A stretch of DNA of 44,929 nucleotides, from NCBI GenBank assembly GCA_028336925.1, contig JAOKVV010000011.1, positions 1 through 44,929 of the forward strand, in the 5' to 3' direction. This document shows, piece by piece, positions 17,104 through 25,693 of the stretch. The translations under genes were made by a program, and so were the position numbers. The notes below the pieces were generated by a model. That model saw only the letters and a list, made by a program, of their open reading frames with translations, had not been told where the DNA came from and searched no databases. How positions within the stretch are numbered: position 1 is the first letter of the stretch; every line of letters starts with the position of its first letter. This stretch comes from Vicingaceae bacterium (GTDB lineage Bacteria > Bacteroidota > Bacteroidia > Flavobacteriales_E > Vicingaceae).

Positions 17104-17679
17104 CTAAAAACGTTTCAATTCCTCATATAGTAGGTGCATTGGCATACCCATTACAGTGTAGTATGAGCCTTCCATGCGTTCTATTCCTATGTATCCAATC
17201 CATTCTTGAACACCATAACCACCGGCTTTATCGAGTGGTTTAAATTGGTTGACGTAAAATTCAATCTCGTCTGCGGTAAGTGTTTTAAATTTTACGATAG
17301 TGGCATCGCAAAAGGAAACTAGTTTTTCGGTACTTAGCAAACATACTGCAGAATAAACGGTGTGCTTCTTTCCTGAAAGTTCGGCCACCATGCGTTTAGC
17401 GTCATCCAAGTCAGTTGGTTTTTCTAAGATTCTACCTTCTAGGCAAACCACTGTATCTGAAGTAATGATGATTTCATCTGGAGCTAATTCCGACTTAAAG
17501 GCTGCTGCTTTTTTCTCCGCGATGTATGTTGGAACTTCTGCTTCTATTAAATGATGTGGATAACTTTCATCTATGTCTTTGGTTTTTATTTCAAAGTCAA
17601 TGCAAAGCCCTTTTAGTAATTCTTGTCTTCTTGGTGATTTGGAGGCGAGGATTAATTTTTTAGATCCGAGATCAAACAT
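17104..17679 (-). CDS. maf: Maf family nucleoside triphosphate pyrophosphatase
   Basis: Maf proteins hydrolyse dTTP, UTP or modified nucleotides (such as m7GTP) to the monophosphate and have been linked to septum formation. The 191-aa protein has the signature LILASKSPRRQELL (SxSPRR at residues 13-18), DIDESY, the ITSDTVV segment with the general-base Asp, and GGYGVQEW late in the sequence. Its start overlaps the end of the upstream prenyltransferase gene by 8 bp, so the two are translationally coupled. Subfamily specificity (YhdE-like or YceF-like) cannot be assigned by eye. Confidence 0.93.
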   Translation of the reverse strand: MFDLGSKKLILASKSPRRQELLKGLCIDFEIKTKDIDESYPHHLIEAEVPTYIAEKKAAAFKSELAPDEIIITSDTVVCLEGRILEKPTDLDDAKRMVAELSGKKHTVYSAVCLLSTEKLVSFCDATIVKFKTLTADEIEFYVNQFKPLDKAGGYGVQEWIGYIGIERMEGSYYTVMGMPMHLLYEELKRF

Positions 17680-18688
17680 TTAGATAAAATTCTTGAAAGT
17701 AAATTACTGAGGTATATAAAATTCCAAAAAGCATAATCAGCTTCGTTAATCGACTAGCCCAAGCATAATCGTTTTTCTTTTTAGCTCCAAATAGCTTGAT
17801 AATTAACATAATCAATGGAAATTGCAAGAAAACCGAAAAGTAGAGAGCCGATACTATTTCAGAGCTCATCAGTTGGGTGTATTGCACAAAAAGCAATAGA
17901 ATAAAAGTAATTACTGCAATAACAATGGTAGTGTGATTAGCTTTGTTCTTGCCAACAACAATTGGTAACGTTTTGCAGTTTTCCGCTAAGTCTCCTTCAT
18001 AGTCTTCTATATCCTTTATAATTTCACGAACCATGGTGAGCAAAAAGGCAAAAATAGCATAGCCTATAATCAATAAAGCAATGTTGGTCAATACATCTTT
18101 AAAAAATACACCGGCATAAACAGGGTTAGATTCATTGTATATAAATGCGTAATGCTCTAGTTCTTCTAATAAGTGATTTTTGAGTTCAATAAATTCATAC
18201 AGGCCTGCGGATACAGGTACTAAAGCAGTTAGTGTGGCAATTATGAAGTTGCCGACTAACATTCTTCGCTTAAAATTAATTGAATAGTACCACAATGCCA
18301 GTACACTCCCAATTTGGATCAACGAAAGCCATAACTTATTAATATAAAAAGATATATAAACCGAAATGATGATTGCAAGAGTGCTAATAACGATGTGAGC
18401 ACCCATGGCTACTCTTCGCTTAATAAGTTTACCTACGATGACTCTTTTGGGCTTATTAACTCGATCTATTTTAGTGTCGAAGTAATCATTGATGATATAA
18501 CCTGCGGCTGCAACCATTACAGTTACAAGTACTAATAAGAAGAAATTTTGTTCCGACATGGCCAATTCAAATCCTGAACTATTCAACAATGGAAACATTA
18601 AACCAAATCGAACAGCATATTGGGTAAGTGCTATAATCAATAAGTTAGGTAGTCGAATTAAACGGAAAAATGCTATGAAGCTTTTCAT
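17672..18688 (-). CDS. UbiA-family prenyltransferase
   Basis: This integral membrane prenyltransferase has 338 aa and about eight hydrophobic helices. The first Asp motif is NDYFDTKIDRVNKPKR (N67, D68, D71, D75), which binds the Mg-diphosphate of the prenyl donor. The second is KDIEDYEGD (near residue 220), followed by LPIVVGK. In Bacteroidota this group is usually annotated as geranylgeranylglycerol-phosphate geranylgeranyltransferase, but UbiA-fold members also serve menaquinone, haem and carotenoid pathways, so the acceptor is unknown. It overlaps maf by 8 bp. A well-formed promoter lies directly upstream. Confidence 0.88.
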   Translation of the reverse strand: MKSFIAFFRLIRLPNLLIIALTQYAVRFGLMFPLLNSSGFELAMSEQNFFLLVLVTVMVAAAGYIINDYFDTKIDRVNKPKRVIVGKLIKRRVAMGAHIVISTLAIIISVYISFYINKLWLSLIQIGSVLALWYYSINFKRRMLVGNFIIATLTALVPVSAGLYEFIELKNHLLEELEHYAFIYNESNPVYAGVFFKDVLTNIALLIIGYAIFAFLLTMVREIIKDIEDYEGDLAENCKTLPIVVGKNKANHTTIVIAVITFILLLFVQYTQLMSSEIVSALYFSVFLQFPLIMLIIKLFGAKKKNDYAWASRLTKLIMLFGILYTSVIYFQEFYLNV

Positions 18689-18708
18689 CTTTTTAGAATT
18701 AATTTATC

Positions 18709-18737
18709 CAAAATTAGCTAATCAAAAGTAAAGACAA
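18709..18737 (-). promoter_or_regulatory. Promoter of the prenyltransferase-maf operon
   Basis: On the minus strand TTG (18737-18735) is followed after 18 bases by TAATTTTG (18716-18709), a good match to the Bacteroidota TTTG / TAnnTTTG layout. A second -7-like box TACTTTTG lies at 18730-18723. The predicted leader is about 15 nt. Confidence 0.65.
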
Positions 18738-19087
18738 GCAATCGTTGATTACTATTTTTATGTAAATCAAGAATAAATAATTACCTGCATTGAAATTGAA
18801 AAATGCTTGTTCTATTTTGGTTGTTATTAGTGTTAACGTAAAGTAATTTTTAATACTTATTGTTTGATTTTAGTTAAATGTATAAAGAAAAGAATAACTA
18901 AATCATATATATTTAATGCACCATCTGATAAGCCAATTGTTTATTTTTTTTGCTTTTTGTATCTTATTTTATGTCGTTTCCAGATAGTTGGAGTTCTGTT
19001 TTATAATTACCAGTATTTTCACTGAAAATTGCAATTAACCTAAGCTTTGATTACTATAAAGTTGTTAGCTCTAACAGTGAATGAACT
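18738..19087. other. Divergent intergenic region
   Basis: About 350 bp of very AT-rich sequence lies between the prenyltransferase promoter and the next plus-strand gene. I see no ORF and no convincing -7 box for that gene. Confidence 0.5.
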
Positions 19088-19597
19088 ATGAAAAATATAG
19101 CATTAATTTTTATTTTATCATTTTCAATTCAGAGTTGCTTTTCACAGAACTTAAGCCTAAAACAACTTATTGAGATTAAGGAAGGTGATATCAGTGCTGC
19201 AAAGCAATATTTAATAGAGAATAATTGGGAATTCTTAAATGAGGAACAACCATTATTACGAGAAATGGGTTATGCAACATTTGCATATAATAGAGATCAG
19301 CGAACTAATACAGCTGAATCATTCTTGAATTTCTATCACAGTAAGTATTTATCTACAATACGTGTTAATATTCAAGGTAATTTAAAATTGAAATACTCTG
19401 AATACGAAAAAGCGATTGAAGATTTTGGCTGCATTTTAATTAGCACAGGTAAAGAAGTAAAAGTGTACAGAGGGGAAATATACACTTTCAAGGTGAGCTG
19501 TAGTAGAAATAGTATCGATGAAAATCAAGAGTTCGTGCCTTGGGGAGTGTTTATTATTTCTAACGAAGATTATGATTTAAATTGGGCAAATAAATAA
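19088..19597 (+). CDS. Exported hypothetical protein
   Basis: I do not recognise this 169-aa protein. The N-terminus MKNIALIFILSFSIQSCFSQN is a signal peptide. Cys17 could be lipidated (IQSC is a loose lipobox), or cleavage could follow the SQ pair. The mature part alternates helices (LKQLIEIKEGDISAAKQYL, then YSEYEKAIEDFG) with beta strands. It stands alone with no same-strand neighbour, so context gives no clue. Length, start and composition are consistent with a real gene. Confidence 0.7.
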   Translation: MKNIALIFILSFSIQSCFSQNLSLKQLIEIKEGDISAAKQYLIENNWEFLNEEQPLLREMGYATFAYNRDQRTNTAESFLNFYHSKYLSTIRVNIQGNLKLKYSEYEKAIEDFGCILISTGKEVKVYRGEIYTFKVSCSRNSIDENQEFVPWGVFIISNEDYDLNWANK

Positions 19598-19755
19598 GTC
19601 AAATTACTACAATATGTTATTGTACTAATATCTCATCACTATATCTAAGATAGATTGATGTGTTTATTTTACATTAACTAATTTGTATTATTTAATAGTA
19701 ACCGATTTAAATTTCTACACTTTATTAAATAGATTACGAATGATCATTTTTGTAA

Positions 19756-20853
19756 TTAGCCACCAAATTTTACGGCCAGCGAACTTCCAATAAAATAAGA
19801 AGTATAAGTAGACGATTTAATCGTATTTATTTCATTATCGTTCTTGCCCCAATATCGTGCTTCTAGGCGGCAAACTATATTTTTGGTAGGCGAGTAATCT
19901 AAATTTATGGAAGAGCCCCAGAGGCCAATTCCATTTTTAGCTTTTTGTGAAATTACTATCTGTTCTTTGTCCTCGATGTATTCAAAACGAAAGGCAGCTT
20001 TCCACTTTTCATTATGTATGAATTGCGCAATAATTGTTGGTACAAACCACGTTTTATACTGCTCGCTTCCTTTTTTTAGTTGTTCAATCCCAAGGTCTAT
20101 TCCTGCTATAACGTGCCAATTTTGAGATAATTCCATAATGGTATAGAAGTTATTAAAATAGCGCATTCTTCTCAGAGAGTCAGGATATTCAGAGCCTATA
20201 AAAGTGCTCCAATTAAACGTGATTTCATCTGCTATTTTATAAGTGAATTGAGTGCCAAAAGCTGGCAAGCTATTTCCTTCCAACCGTTCTATTCTCTGCC
20301 AACCATTGGTCACTAAAGCAGCTAATTCTAATCTTTCAGTAGGGTTGTACGTTAGTTTTGCTCCTGTTAAAAAATAGGGTGAACTCTCTGCTGCTAATGA
20401 TCTAGTTAGCGTCATATTATCCATAGAAATTGCGCTTTCAAAACCCAAATTGGACGGAAATAAACCTGCATCTAACCAGAGGTTATTTTTGTTATTTAGA
20501 CTGACACCTATAGAGGCTTCATATACACTTTGGTAAATGCTAGCCTCTGCTGCATAATTATCTTGTGCATAAGTTCCAGATTGTAATCCAATTTTTGCAC
20601 GGTATTTTTCATGATCTACTGCTATTTTTAAAAGGGCTAAGTTGATGTTAAACTCATTGTGCCGATTATGATTAAAAAGAAAAGGCTGCCTTTTACTTTG
20701 TTTGGGTTCGTTGAAATCATATCCATAATAAACATCTGCAAAGCCGCCAAAATGGATGGATGGTTTCTTATTCCAACTACTATCGGATTGTGCAAAGGTA
20801 TCGATCGAAGAAGTGATGAATAGAAGTAAAAAGTAGTACTTTTTTAAGCTCAT
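19756..20853 (-). CDS. Outer-membrane beta-barrel porin (BBP2/OmpL-like)
   Basis: The 365-aa protein has a signal peptide (about residues 1-22, ending TFAQ) followed by alternating amphipathic strands throughout. The early motif IHFGGFADVYYGYDFNEP and the LDAGLFPSNLGFESAISMDN segment are typical of the putative beta-barrel porin-2 family. The C-terminus YFIGSSLAVKFGG is a final membrane strand. Substrate is unknown. It lies 9 bp downstream of the 154-aa hypothetical gene and is probably transcribed with it. Confidence 0.85.
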   Translation of the reverse strand: MSLKKYYFLLLFITSSIDTFAQSDSSWNKKPSIHFGGFADVYYGYDFNEPKQSKRQPFLFNHNRHNEFNINLALLKIAVDHEKYRAKIGLQSGTYAQDNYAAEASIYQSVYEASIGVSLNNKNNLWLDAGLFPSNLGFESAISMDNMTLTRSLAAESSPYFLTGAKLTYNPTERLELAALVTNGWQRIERLEGNSLPAFGTQFTYKIADEITFNWSTFIGSEYPDSLRRMRYFNNFYTIMELSQNWHVIAGIDLGIEQLKKGSEQYKTWFVPTIIAQFIHNEKWKAAFRFEYIEDKEQIVISQKAKNGIGLWGSSINLDYSPTKNIVCRLEARYWGKNDNEINTIKSSTYTSYFIGSSLAVKFGG

Positions 20854-20862
20854 TTGATTGGA

Positions 20863-21327
20863 TTAAAGTTTTTTGAAAGATCCTGATTCAGTATTGTAAA
20901 ACCAACTAGTTCCTGTATTGCTATATTCTTGTGTTATTTCTAACTCATTTGATGAAATTATTATAATTTGACTAAATAGCTTTTGTTTTTCAGTGATTTG
21001 ATCGTTTAACTGTTCTGAATTCACTGCACTATCGGCGTCTATGATGCAAACAGATCCTTTTGGAGAAAGCAAATCGACTGAAAAGTCTTTTTTTAGTGCA
21101 CTTTTGATTTCCCACTTTTGTTTACTAACTACTATAAAATTACCAAGAGCGTTAATTAATTTATTGTACGTTACTTTTTGACTTTCATTAAGTTTAGAAG
21201 TATCAATTAGTGCCAAGAATGATCCAATGTGTTCAACCACTTGCTCATTTTGTGGCTCGTTTTGCTTACTTCTTTGTTTAAAAAATAGCTGAAGCTTTTT
21301 AAGTTCGTCTTTATTCAATTCTTCCAT
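20863..21327 (-). CDS. Hypothetical cytoplasmic protein upstream of the porin
   Basis: The 154 aa carry no signal peptide or membrane segment. The first half is helical and charged (MEELNKDELKKLQLFFKQRS onward). The second half has alternating hydrophobic strands (GSVCIIDADSAV, SQIIIISSNELEIT), suggesting a small alpha/beta domain. I recognise no family. It is 9 bp upstream of the porin, and its own -7 box (TACCTTTG) is 5 bp before the ATG, so it is the first gene of a two-gene unit whose logic is unclear. Confidence 0.65.
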   Translation of the reverse strand: MEELNKDELKKLQLFFKQRSKQNEPQNEQVVEHIGSFLALIDTSKLNESQKVTYNKLINALGNFIVVSKQKWEIKSALKKDFSVDLLSPKGSVCIIDADSAVNSEQLNDQITEKQKLFSQIIIISSNELEITQEYSNTGTSWFYNTESGSFKKL

Positions 21328-21332
21328 GGTTG

Positions 21333-21340
21333 CAAAGGTA
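21333..21340 (-). promoter_or_regulatory. Candidate -7 box of the hypothetical-porin operon
   Basis: TACCTTTG on the minus strand matches TAnnTTTG. Only CAACC separates it from the ATG at 21327, so transcription would start at or next to the start codon. TTCG, 22 bases upstream, is a poor -33 candidate. Confidence 0.5.
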
Positions 21341-21396
21341 TTGGTTTTGGTTAGTTTATTGTCGAATTACTTCTTCTCTCATCTACATGAGTTCCG

Positions 21397-21404
21397 TATA
21401 TTTG
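21397..21404 (+). promoter_or_regulatory. Candidate -7 box of the DUF5916 gene
   Basis: TATATTTG matches the -7 consensus and lies 43 bp before the GTG start at 21448. No -33 TTG is evident. Confidence 0.45.
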
Positions 21405-21447
21405 CAGCCGCTAATAAAAAATCAACTTTAAAACGATTCTCATCTCA

Positions 21448-23907
21448 GTGTTAAAGGCCCATCTGCGTCTAGGTTTACTTTCTTTTTTGGTCATTTTATT
21501 GACTCCATTGTTTGCACAGAAAAATCAAATTGTGTCGACAGCTTTGCAAATAAATAGTACAGAGATAGCACCCAATATTGATGGAGTATTAGATGATGAA
21601 GCGTGGATAAATCAGCCAATAGCAAGTGGTTTTTTACAAACCAATCCGAAACCTAAAAAGAAGCCATCAGGAGAAACCGAGGTGAAAATGATTTACGATG
21701 ATCAAGCTGTTTACATATCAGCACGTTTGTATGATCATCCAGATAGTATTTACAACTTTTTAACCGAGCGTGATGATGTAGGAAATGCTGATTTTTTTAC
21801 CGTTGTTTTTAATAATTATCAAGATGGAATTAATGGGGATGGGTTTTCAGTAACTCCTTCGGGTGTTCAAATAGATACAAAATACTCGGCTGATGATGAG
21901 AGTGTTGCTTGGGATGCTGTTTGGGAGTCAGCCACACAATTGGATGATTCAGGATGGACTGTAGAAATGCGTATTCCATATTCTGCTTTGCGGTTTCCTG
22001 AGGTTGAAAAGCAGCAATGGGGTGTTAATTTTGGTCGTGAAATTAGAAGAAATCGAGAACGCTCCTGGTGGAATTTTGTTAACCCGGCGATAGATGGTTT
22101 ATTAACACAGACAGGTGTTATAAATGGCATTGAAAACATAGAGCCCCCTGTTCGTTTGTCGTTTTTTCCATATGCTTCGGCTTATGTTGAACATAACTCA
22201 GATGACGGGAGTGTGTCAGAGTCGATTAATGGGGGCATGGACGTGAAATATGGTATTACTGATGCTTTTACATTAGATATGACATTGATTCCTGATTTTG
22301 GTCAGGTACGATTTGATAATCAAATTTTAAACTTGTCCGTTTTTGAAGTAGAATTTAATGAAAATCGACAATTTTTTACGGAAGGAGTTGAGCTGTTTAA
22401 TAAAGCAGGCATTTTTTATTCTAGAAGAGTGGGTGGTAGGCCATATAGTACTCCAAGGATAAGCAGTGGTCTAAATAAAAGTGAAATTTTAACTGACGTT
22501 CCTGCTCAAAGCAGGTTATTAAATGCCTCAAAGGTTTCAGGGAGGAATGCTAATGGGTTAGGCGTTGGAGTATTTAATGCTGTTGAAAGTCGGGTTTCAG
22601 CAACTATTCAAGATACGCTTACAGGCGTTAAAAAGAAGGTGGAAGTAAATCCATTAACGAATTATAACGTGTTGGTTTTTGACCAAGTATTGCGGAAAAA
22701 TTCATTTGTTACATTAACGAACACCAATGTGGCTCGAGAAGGTGATGCTGAAGATGCAAATGTGACTAAATTAGATTTTCAACTAGCCAATAAAGCAAAT
22801 GAATATGCCATTTCAGCGGCAGCCGGAATGAGTAACCTATTTAGCAAAAGTGAGGTAAGTAGTGGTTATACTTGGGAGGCAGGTTTACAAAAGATCAGTG
22901 GAAACTTTAAGTTTGAGTTATCACAAGAAAATATTTCGGATGATTACGATCCTAATGACTTGGGTTTCTTGAACATCAACAATGTAAAGAATACTTATTT
23001 GTTTGCTCAATATGCTATATTTGAGCCGTTTTCAATTTTTAATTTTGCTCGACACAATTTTGAAATAGACTATCAACGCTCATTTCGAAAGAATCAATTT
23101 ATGAATTTTGCTTTAAGATATTCAACTGTTTATTCTCTTCAATCCTTTCACGCAATCGGTTTTAATACGGCTGCTGAGCCAATAGAAACAAATGATTTTT
23201 TTGAAACTCGGACTTTTGAGCAATCGTACAATTTTCCAACTAATTTTACCTATGGTGGTTTTTTCTCGAGTGATTACAGTCGACCGTTTGCCTTAGATTT
23301 GAGAACAACTCAGCGTGTTTTTGATGAGCAAAATAGATATAATGCCTATTATGAGGTTTCACCAAGGTTTAGACCGAATGATAAGTTCTTTTTTGTGCTA
23401 GAACATAACTGGGGAACAAGAAATAACGAGAATGGATTTGTCAAGAATATGAACGACTCCATTATTTTTGGACGACGAAATGTAAAAGAGCATGAAACCG
23501 CGATTACGGGAAATTACATTTTTAATAATCGGATGGCGTTAAACTTAACGCTTCGTCATTATTGGTCAGCAGCAGTTTATGACCGCTTTAATCGAGTAGA
23601 CCCTGCAGACGGGGAATTATTACCAACCGGCTATGCCGGCTTCAAAGAAGATGGAACCACCATCCACGATATCAGTTTTAATGCCTTTAATATCGACTTG
23701 GCTTACAATTGGCGATTCGCTCCAGGAAGTGAAATATCTGTGGTGTGGAAAAATATTATTTCAGAGCAAGGAGAAGCGTTGAATAGAGATTATCTGCAAG
23801 AAGTGGAAGATTTATTAGACTCTCCTCAATTGAATAATTTCTCCATTAAAATCCTCTATTTTATAGATTACCTTGATTTAAAGCGTAAAGGCGGAGAAAA
23901 GGTTTAG
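21448..23907 (+). CDS. DUF5916 outer-membrane protein with N-terminal CBM9-like domain
   Basis: The 819-aa protein starts at GTG and has a signal peptide (LGLLSFLVILLTPLFAQ). Residues of about 30-220 form a carbohydrate-binding-family-9-like beta-sandwich (IDGVLDDEAWINQP, VKMIYDDQAVYISARLYD, GWTVEMRIPYSALRFPE, WGVNFGREIRRNRERSWW). The rest is the DUF5916 region, rich in aromatic amphipathic strands like a large outer-membrane beta-barrel, with the family motif FFTEGVELFNKAGIFYSRR. Proteins of this layout are widespread in Bacteroidota and their ligand is unknown. It ends convergently, with a few bases of overlap onto the small membrane protein gene on the other strand. Confidence 0.88.
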   Translation: MLKAHLRLGLLSFLVILLTPLFAQKNQIVSTALQINSTEIAPNIDGVLDDEAWINQPIASGFLQTNPKPKKKPSGETEVKMIYDDQAVYISARLYDHPDSIYNFLTERDDVGNADFFTVVFNNYQDGINGDGFSVTPSGVQIDTKYSADDESVAWDAVWESATQLDDSGWTVEMRIPYSALRFPEVEKQQWGVNFGREIRRNRERSWWNFVNPAIDGLLTQTGVINGIENIEPPVRLSFFPYASAYVEHNSDDGSVSESINGGMDVKYGITDAFTLDMTLIPDFGQVRFDNQILNLSVFEVEFNENRQFFTEGVELFNKAGIFYSRRVGGRPYSTPRISSGLNKSEILTDVPAQSRLLNASKVSGRNANGLGVGVFNAVESRVSATIQDTLTGVKKKVEVNPLTNYNVLVFDQVLRKNSFVTLTNTNVAREGDAEDANVTKLDFQLANKANEYAISAAAGMSNLFSKSEVSSGYTWEAGLQKISGNFKFELSQENISDDYDPNDLGFLNINNVKNTYLFAQYAIFEPFSIFNFARHNFEIDYQRSFRKNQFMNFALRYSTVYSLQSFHAIGFNTAAEPIETNDFFETRTFEQSYNFPTNFTYGGFFSSDYSRPFALDLRTTQRVFDEQNRYNAYYEVSPRFRPNDKFFFVLEHNWGTRNNENGFVKNMNDSIIFGRRNVKEHETAITGNYIFNNRMALNLTLRHYWSAAVYDRFNRVDPADGELLPTGYAGFKEDGTTIHDISFNAFNIDLAYNWRFAPGSEISVVWKNIISEQGEALNRDYLQEVEDLLDSPQLNNFSIKILYFIDYLDLKRKGGEKV

Positions 23908-24078
23908 GCTTTAGCTCCCTTCCGATACACCCAAAAAGCAATCAGTATTAAAGCAAAACCAATTCCTTTGGCAAATCCTTTAAAAATATCTGGGATAGCT
24001 AAAAAAATGGGTTAGTAGTTGAGTTACTAGTAGAATTGCTGCTCCTGCTGAAATCAGATTTTTCGATTTATTATTCAT
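23904..24078 (-). pseudogene. Frameshifted small two-helix membrane protein, coupled to the DUF1801 gene
   Basis: An ATG at 24078 overlaps the TGA of the DUF1801 gene (ATGA), a classic coupling arrangement. The frame runs 32 codons and stops. Removing one T from the T7 run at 24001-24007 restores an open frame to the TAA at 23906-23904. The resulting 57-aa protein has two hydrophobic helices (ISAGAAILLVTQLLTHFLA and GFALILIAFWVY) and ends YRKGAKA. Open-frame continuation, membrane-like composition and the overlap together argue that this was a real gene. The family is unknown. Confidence 0.7.
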
Positions 24079-24491
24079 ATTTCTAGGTTTTTGATTTTCA
24101 TTAATCGTACAGAATAATCAATTAGTTCTCGCAATATTTCTTGATTGACAGATGCTAGGCTGCTTATATAAAGACAAGAAACACCTGTTTTATATTTACC
24201 TAGATTTTTAAGTAGTTTTTGATGAGGTTCAAATCCTGAAATGATATAAATGCTTAGCGTCAATTTTCTAGATGAGAATCCTGTTAATATCCAATCTCCT
24301 TCTCTTCCGCTTTCATACTTATAATGGTAACTGCCAAAACCAACGATTGACTTTTGCCACATTTTAGGCTGCTCACCAGTGATTTCAATCATCAGACTCT
24401 TCAGTATCAGGCAATCATCCAATCGCATCTCATCCTTAATGGTAGTAAAGTAAGCTATTACTTCATCAGAATATGTTGTGGGTATTTTCAT
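24075..24491 (-). CDS. DUF1801 domain protein
   Basis: The 138-aa cytoplasmic protein matches the DUF1801 (YdhG-like) family: an N-terminal helical part (YSDEVIAYFTTIKDEMRLDD), then KSIVGFGSYHYKYESGREGDW, SSRKLTLSIYIISGFE, and GKYKTGVSCLYIS. The fold is related to frataxin-like YdhG and iron-chaperone-like proteins, but function is not established. The metallo-hydrolase gene ends 9 bp upstream on the same strand, and the small membrane protein gene overlaps its stop, so a three-gene unit is likely. Confidence 0.85.
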   Translation of the reverse strand: MKIPTTYSDEVIAYFTTIKDEMRLDDCLILKSLMIEITGEQPKMWQKSIVGFGSYHYKYESGREGDWILTGFSSRKLTLSIYIISGFEPHQKLLKNLGKYKTGVSCLYISSLASVNQEILRELIDYSVRLMKIKNLEI

Positions 24492-24500
24492 CTTAGTTTC

Positions 24501-25628
24501 CTATTTCCACCACTCACTAGTATTCGCTTTTAAATCTTCTAACCAAATGGATTCGCCAATTTTAGGCGTGATCAATTCAAGGTTTAATTTTTTGGCAGCT
24601 ACAGAAACACGAATTACAGGATCATTCCAATCATGCAATGCTAATGTAAACGCACCCCAATGAATAGGCATTATCGTTTTGGCTTTCACATCTAATCCTG
24701 CTTGAGCAGTTTCTTCTGGCATTAAATGAATTTGAGCCCACTTTTCATTGTATTGTCCACATTCCATCATGGCAAAATCAAAAGGACCATATTTTTCGCC
24801 TATTTCTTTAAAGTGTGGACCATAACCGCTATCACCACTAAAGTAGAGGGTATCTTCTTTCCCTATTATCACCCAACTTCCCCAGAGGGTTGTATTCCGA
24901 TTCGTTAATCCTCTACCTGAGAAATGGCGGGAAGGAGTGAAGGCAAGATTGATATCTCCTAATTGGGTTTCTTCCCACCAATTCATTTCTTTTATGCTCT
25001 CAGCGCTTACACCCCAAGCTTCAAAATGGGCACTTACCCCAAGCGGAACATAAAATGCTTTTGTCTTTTCTTTCAGTTTCTGTATTGAACCATAGTCCAA
25101 ATGGTCATAATGATCGTGAGAAATGATTATTGCATCAATAGTCGGAAGCTTTTCAATTTCAATTGGCAATTCTTTGGTGTAACGCTTGCCGCCAAGCAGG
25201 GGGTGAGGTGCAGGCACATTTCCAAGCATTGGATCTAATAAAATGTTTTTTCCTTCTATCTGTAATAAAAATGAAGAATGACCAAACCAGAATAACCGAG
25301 TTTTATTCGTGTTTTTAACCACTTGCAAGGAATCTATTTTAACTAAAGAAAGCTCCTCAGATGGTCTTCCATTGGGATTGCCTTTTATAAATTCTGACAA
25401 GGAACCCATCATACTTTTAAAACTCATACCCATAGAGGTAGGTATGAGGTTTTCAAACTTTTTATCAGCGCTGTTGAAGTTGCTTTCTTGAGCATATTTT
25501 GCGACTTTTTTATCAGATGGATTAGCACCAAACTCTTTGCTAAAATTCACGAATACAATTCCAACTACGGTAATTAGAATAATTAGAAATAGGATAGTTA
25601 AGCTCACAAATTTTAGAATTTTTTTCAT
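24501..25628 (-). CDS. NAPE-PLD-like metallo-beta-lactamase-fold hydrolase, membrane-anchored
   Basis: I start the protein at the ATG at 25628 (375 aa). An upstream in-frame TTG at 25646 falls inside a -7 promoter box and is unlikely to be used. Residues of about 1-30 form a membrane anchor (FVSLTILFLIILITVVGIVF). The metal motif HDHYDH (His171, His173, Asp175, His176) is followed by TPSRHFSGRG, YFSGDSGYGPHF and IMPIHWGAF, the ligand pattern of the NAPE-PLD/UlaG-like branch. In animals NAPE-PLD cleaves N-acyl phosphatidylethanolamine; the bacterial substrate is unknown. It lies in a likely operon with the DUF1801 gene. Confidence 0.87.
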   Translation of the reverse strand: MKKILKFVSLTILFLIILITVVGIVFVNFSKEFGANPSDKKVAKYAQESNFNSADKKFENLIPTSMGMSFKSMMGSLSEFIKGNPNGRPSEELSLVKIDSLQVVKNTNKTRLFWFGHSSFLLQIEGKNILLDPMLGNVPAPHPLLGGKRYTKELPIEIEKLPTIDAIIISHDHYDHLDYGSIQKLKEKTKAFYVPLGVSAHFEAWGVSAESIKEMNWWEETQLGDINLAFTPSRHFSGRGLTNRNTTLWGSWVIIGKEDTLYFSGDSGYGPHFKEIGEKYGPFDFAMMECGQYNEKWAQIHLMPEETAQAGLDVKAKTIMPIHWGAFTLALHDWNDPVIRVSVAAKKLNLELITPKIGESIWLEDLKANTSEWWK

Positions 25629-25643
25629 TTTGTAGTTTATCTT

Positions 25644-25651
25644 CAAAGGTA
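25644..25651 (-). promoter_or_regulatory. Candidate -7 box of the metallo-hydrolase operon
   Basis: TACCTTTG on the minus strand matches TAnnTTTG and lies 15 bp before the ATG at 25628. It contains the TTG (25646) that could otherwise be mistaken for a start codon. Confidence 0.5.
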
Positions 25652-25693
25652 GATAGAGGGAATCAATGCTATAGGCAATGCTTGAAAAAGATG

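Noticed and set aside
25629-25646. Upstream TTG start adding MKINYK to the metallo-hydrolase
   Set aside because: The TTG lies inside the -7 box TACCTTTG, and the following ATG at 25628 gives a normal membrane anchor.
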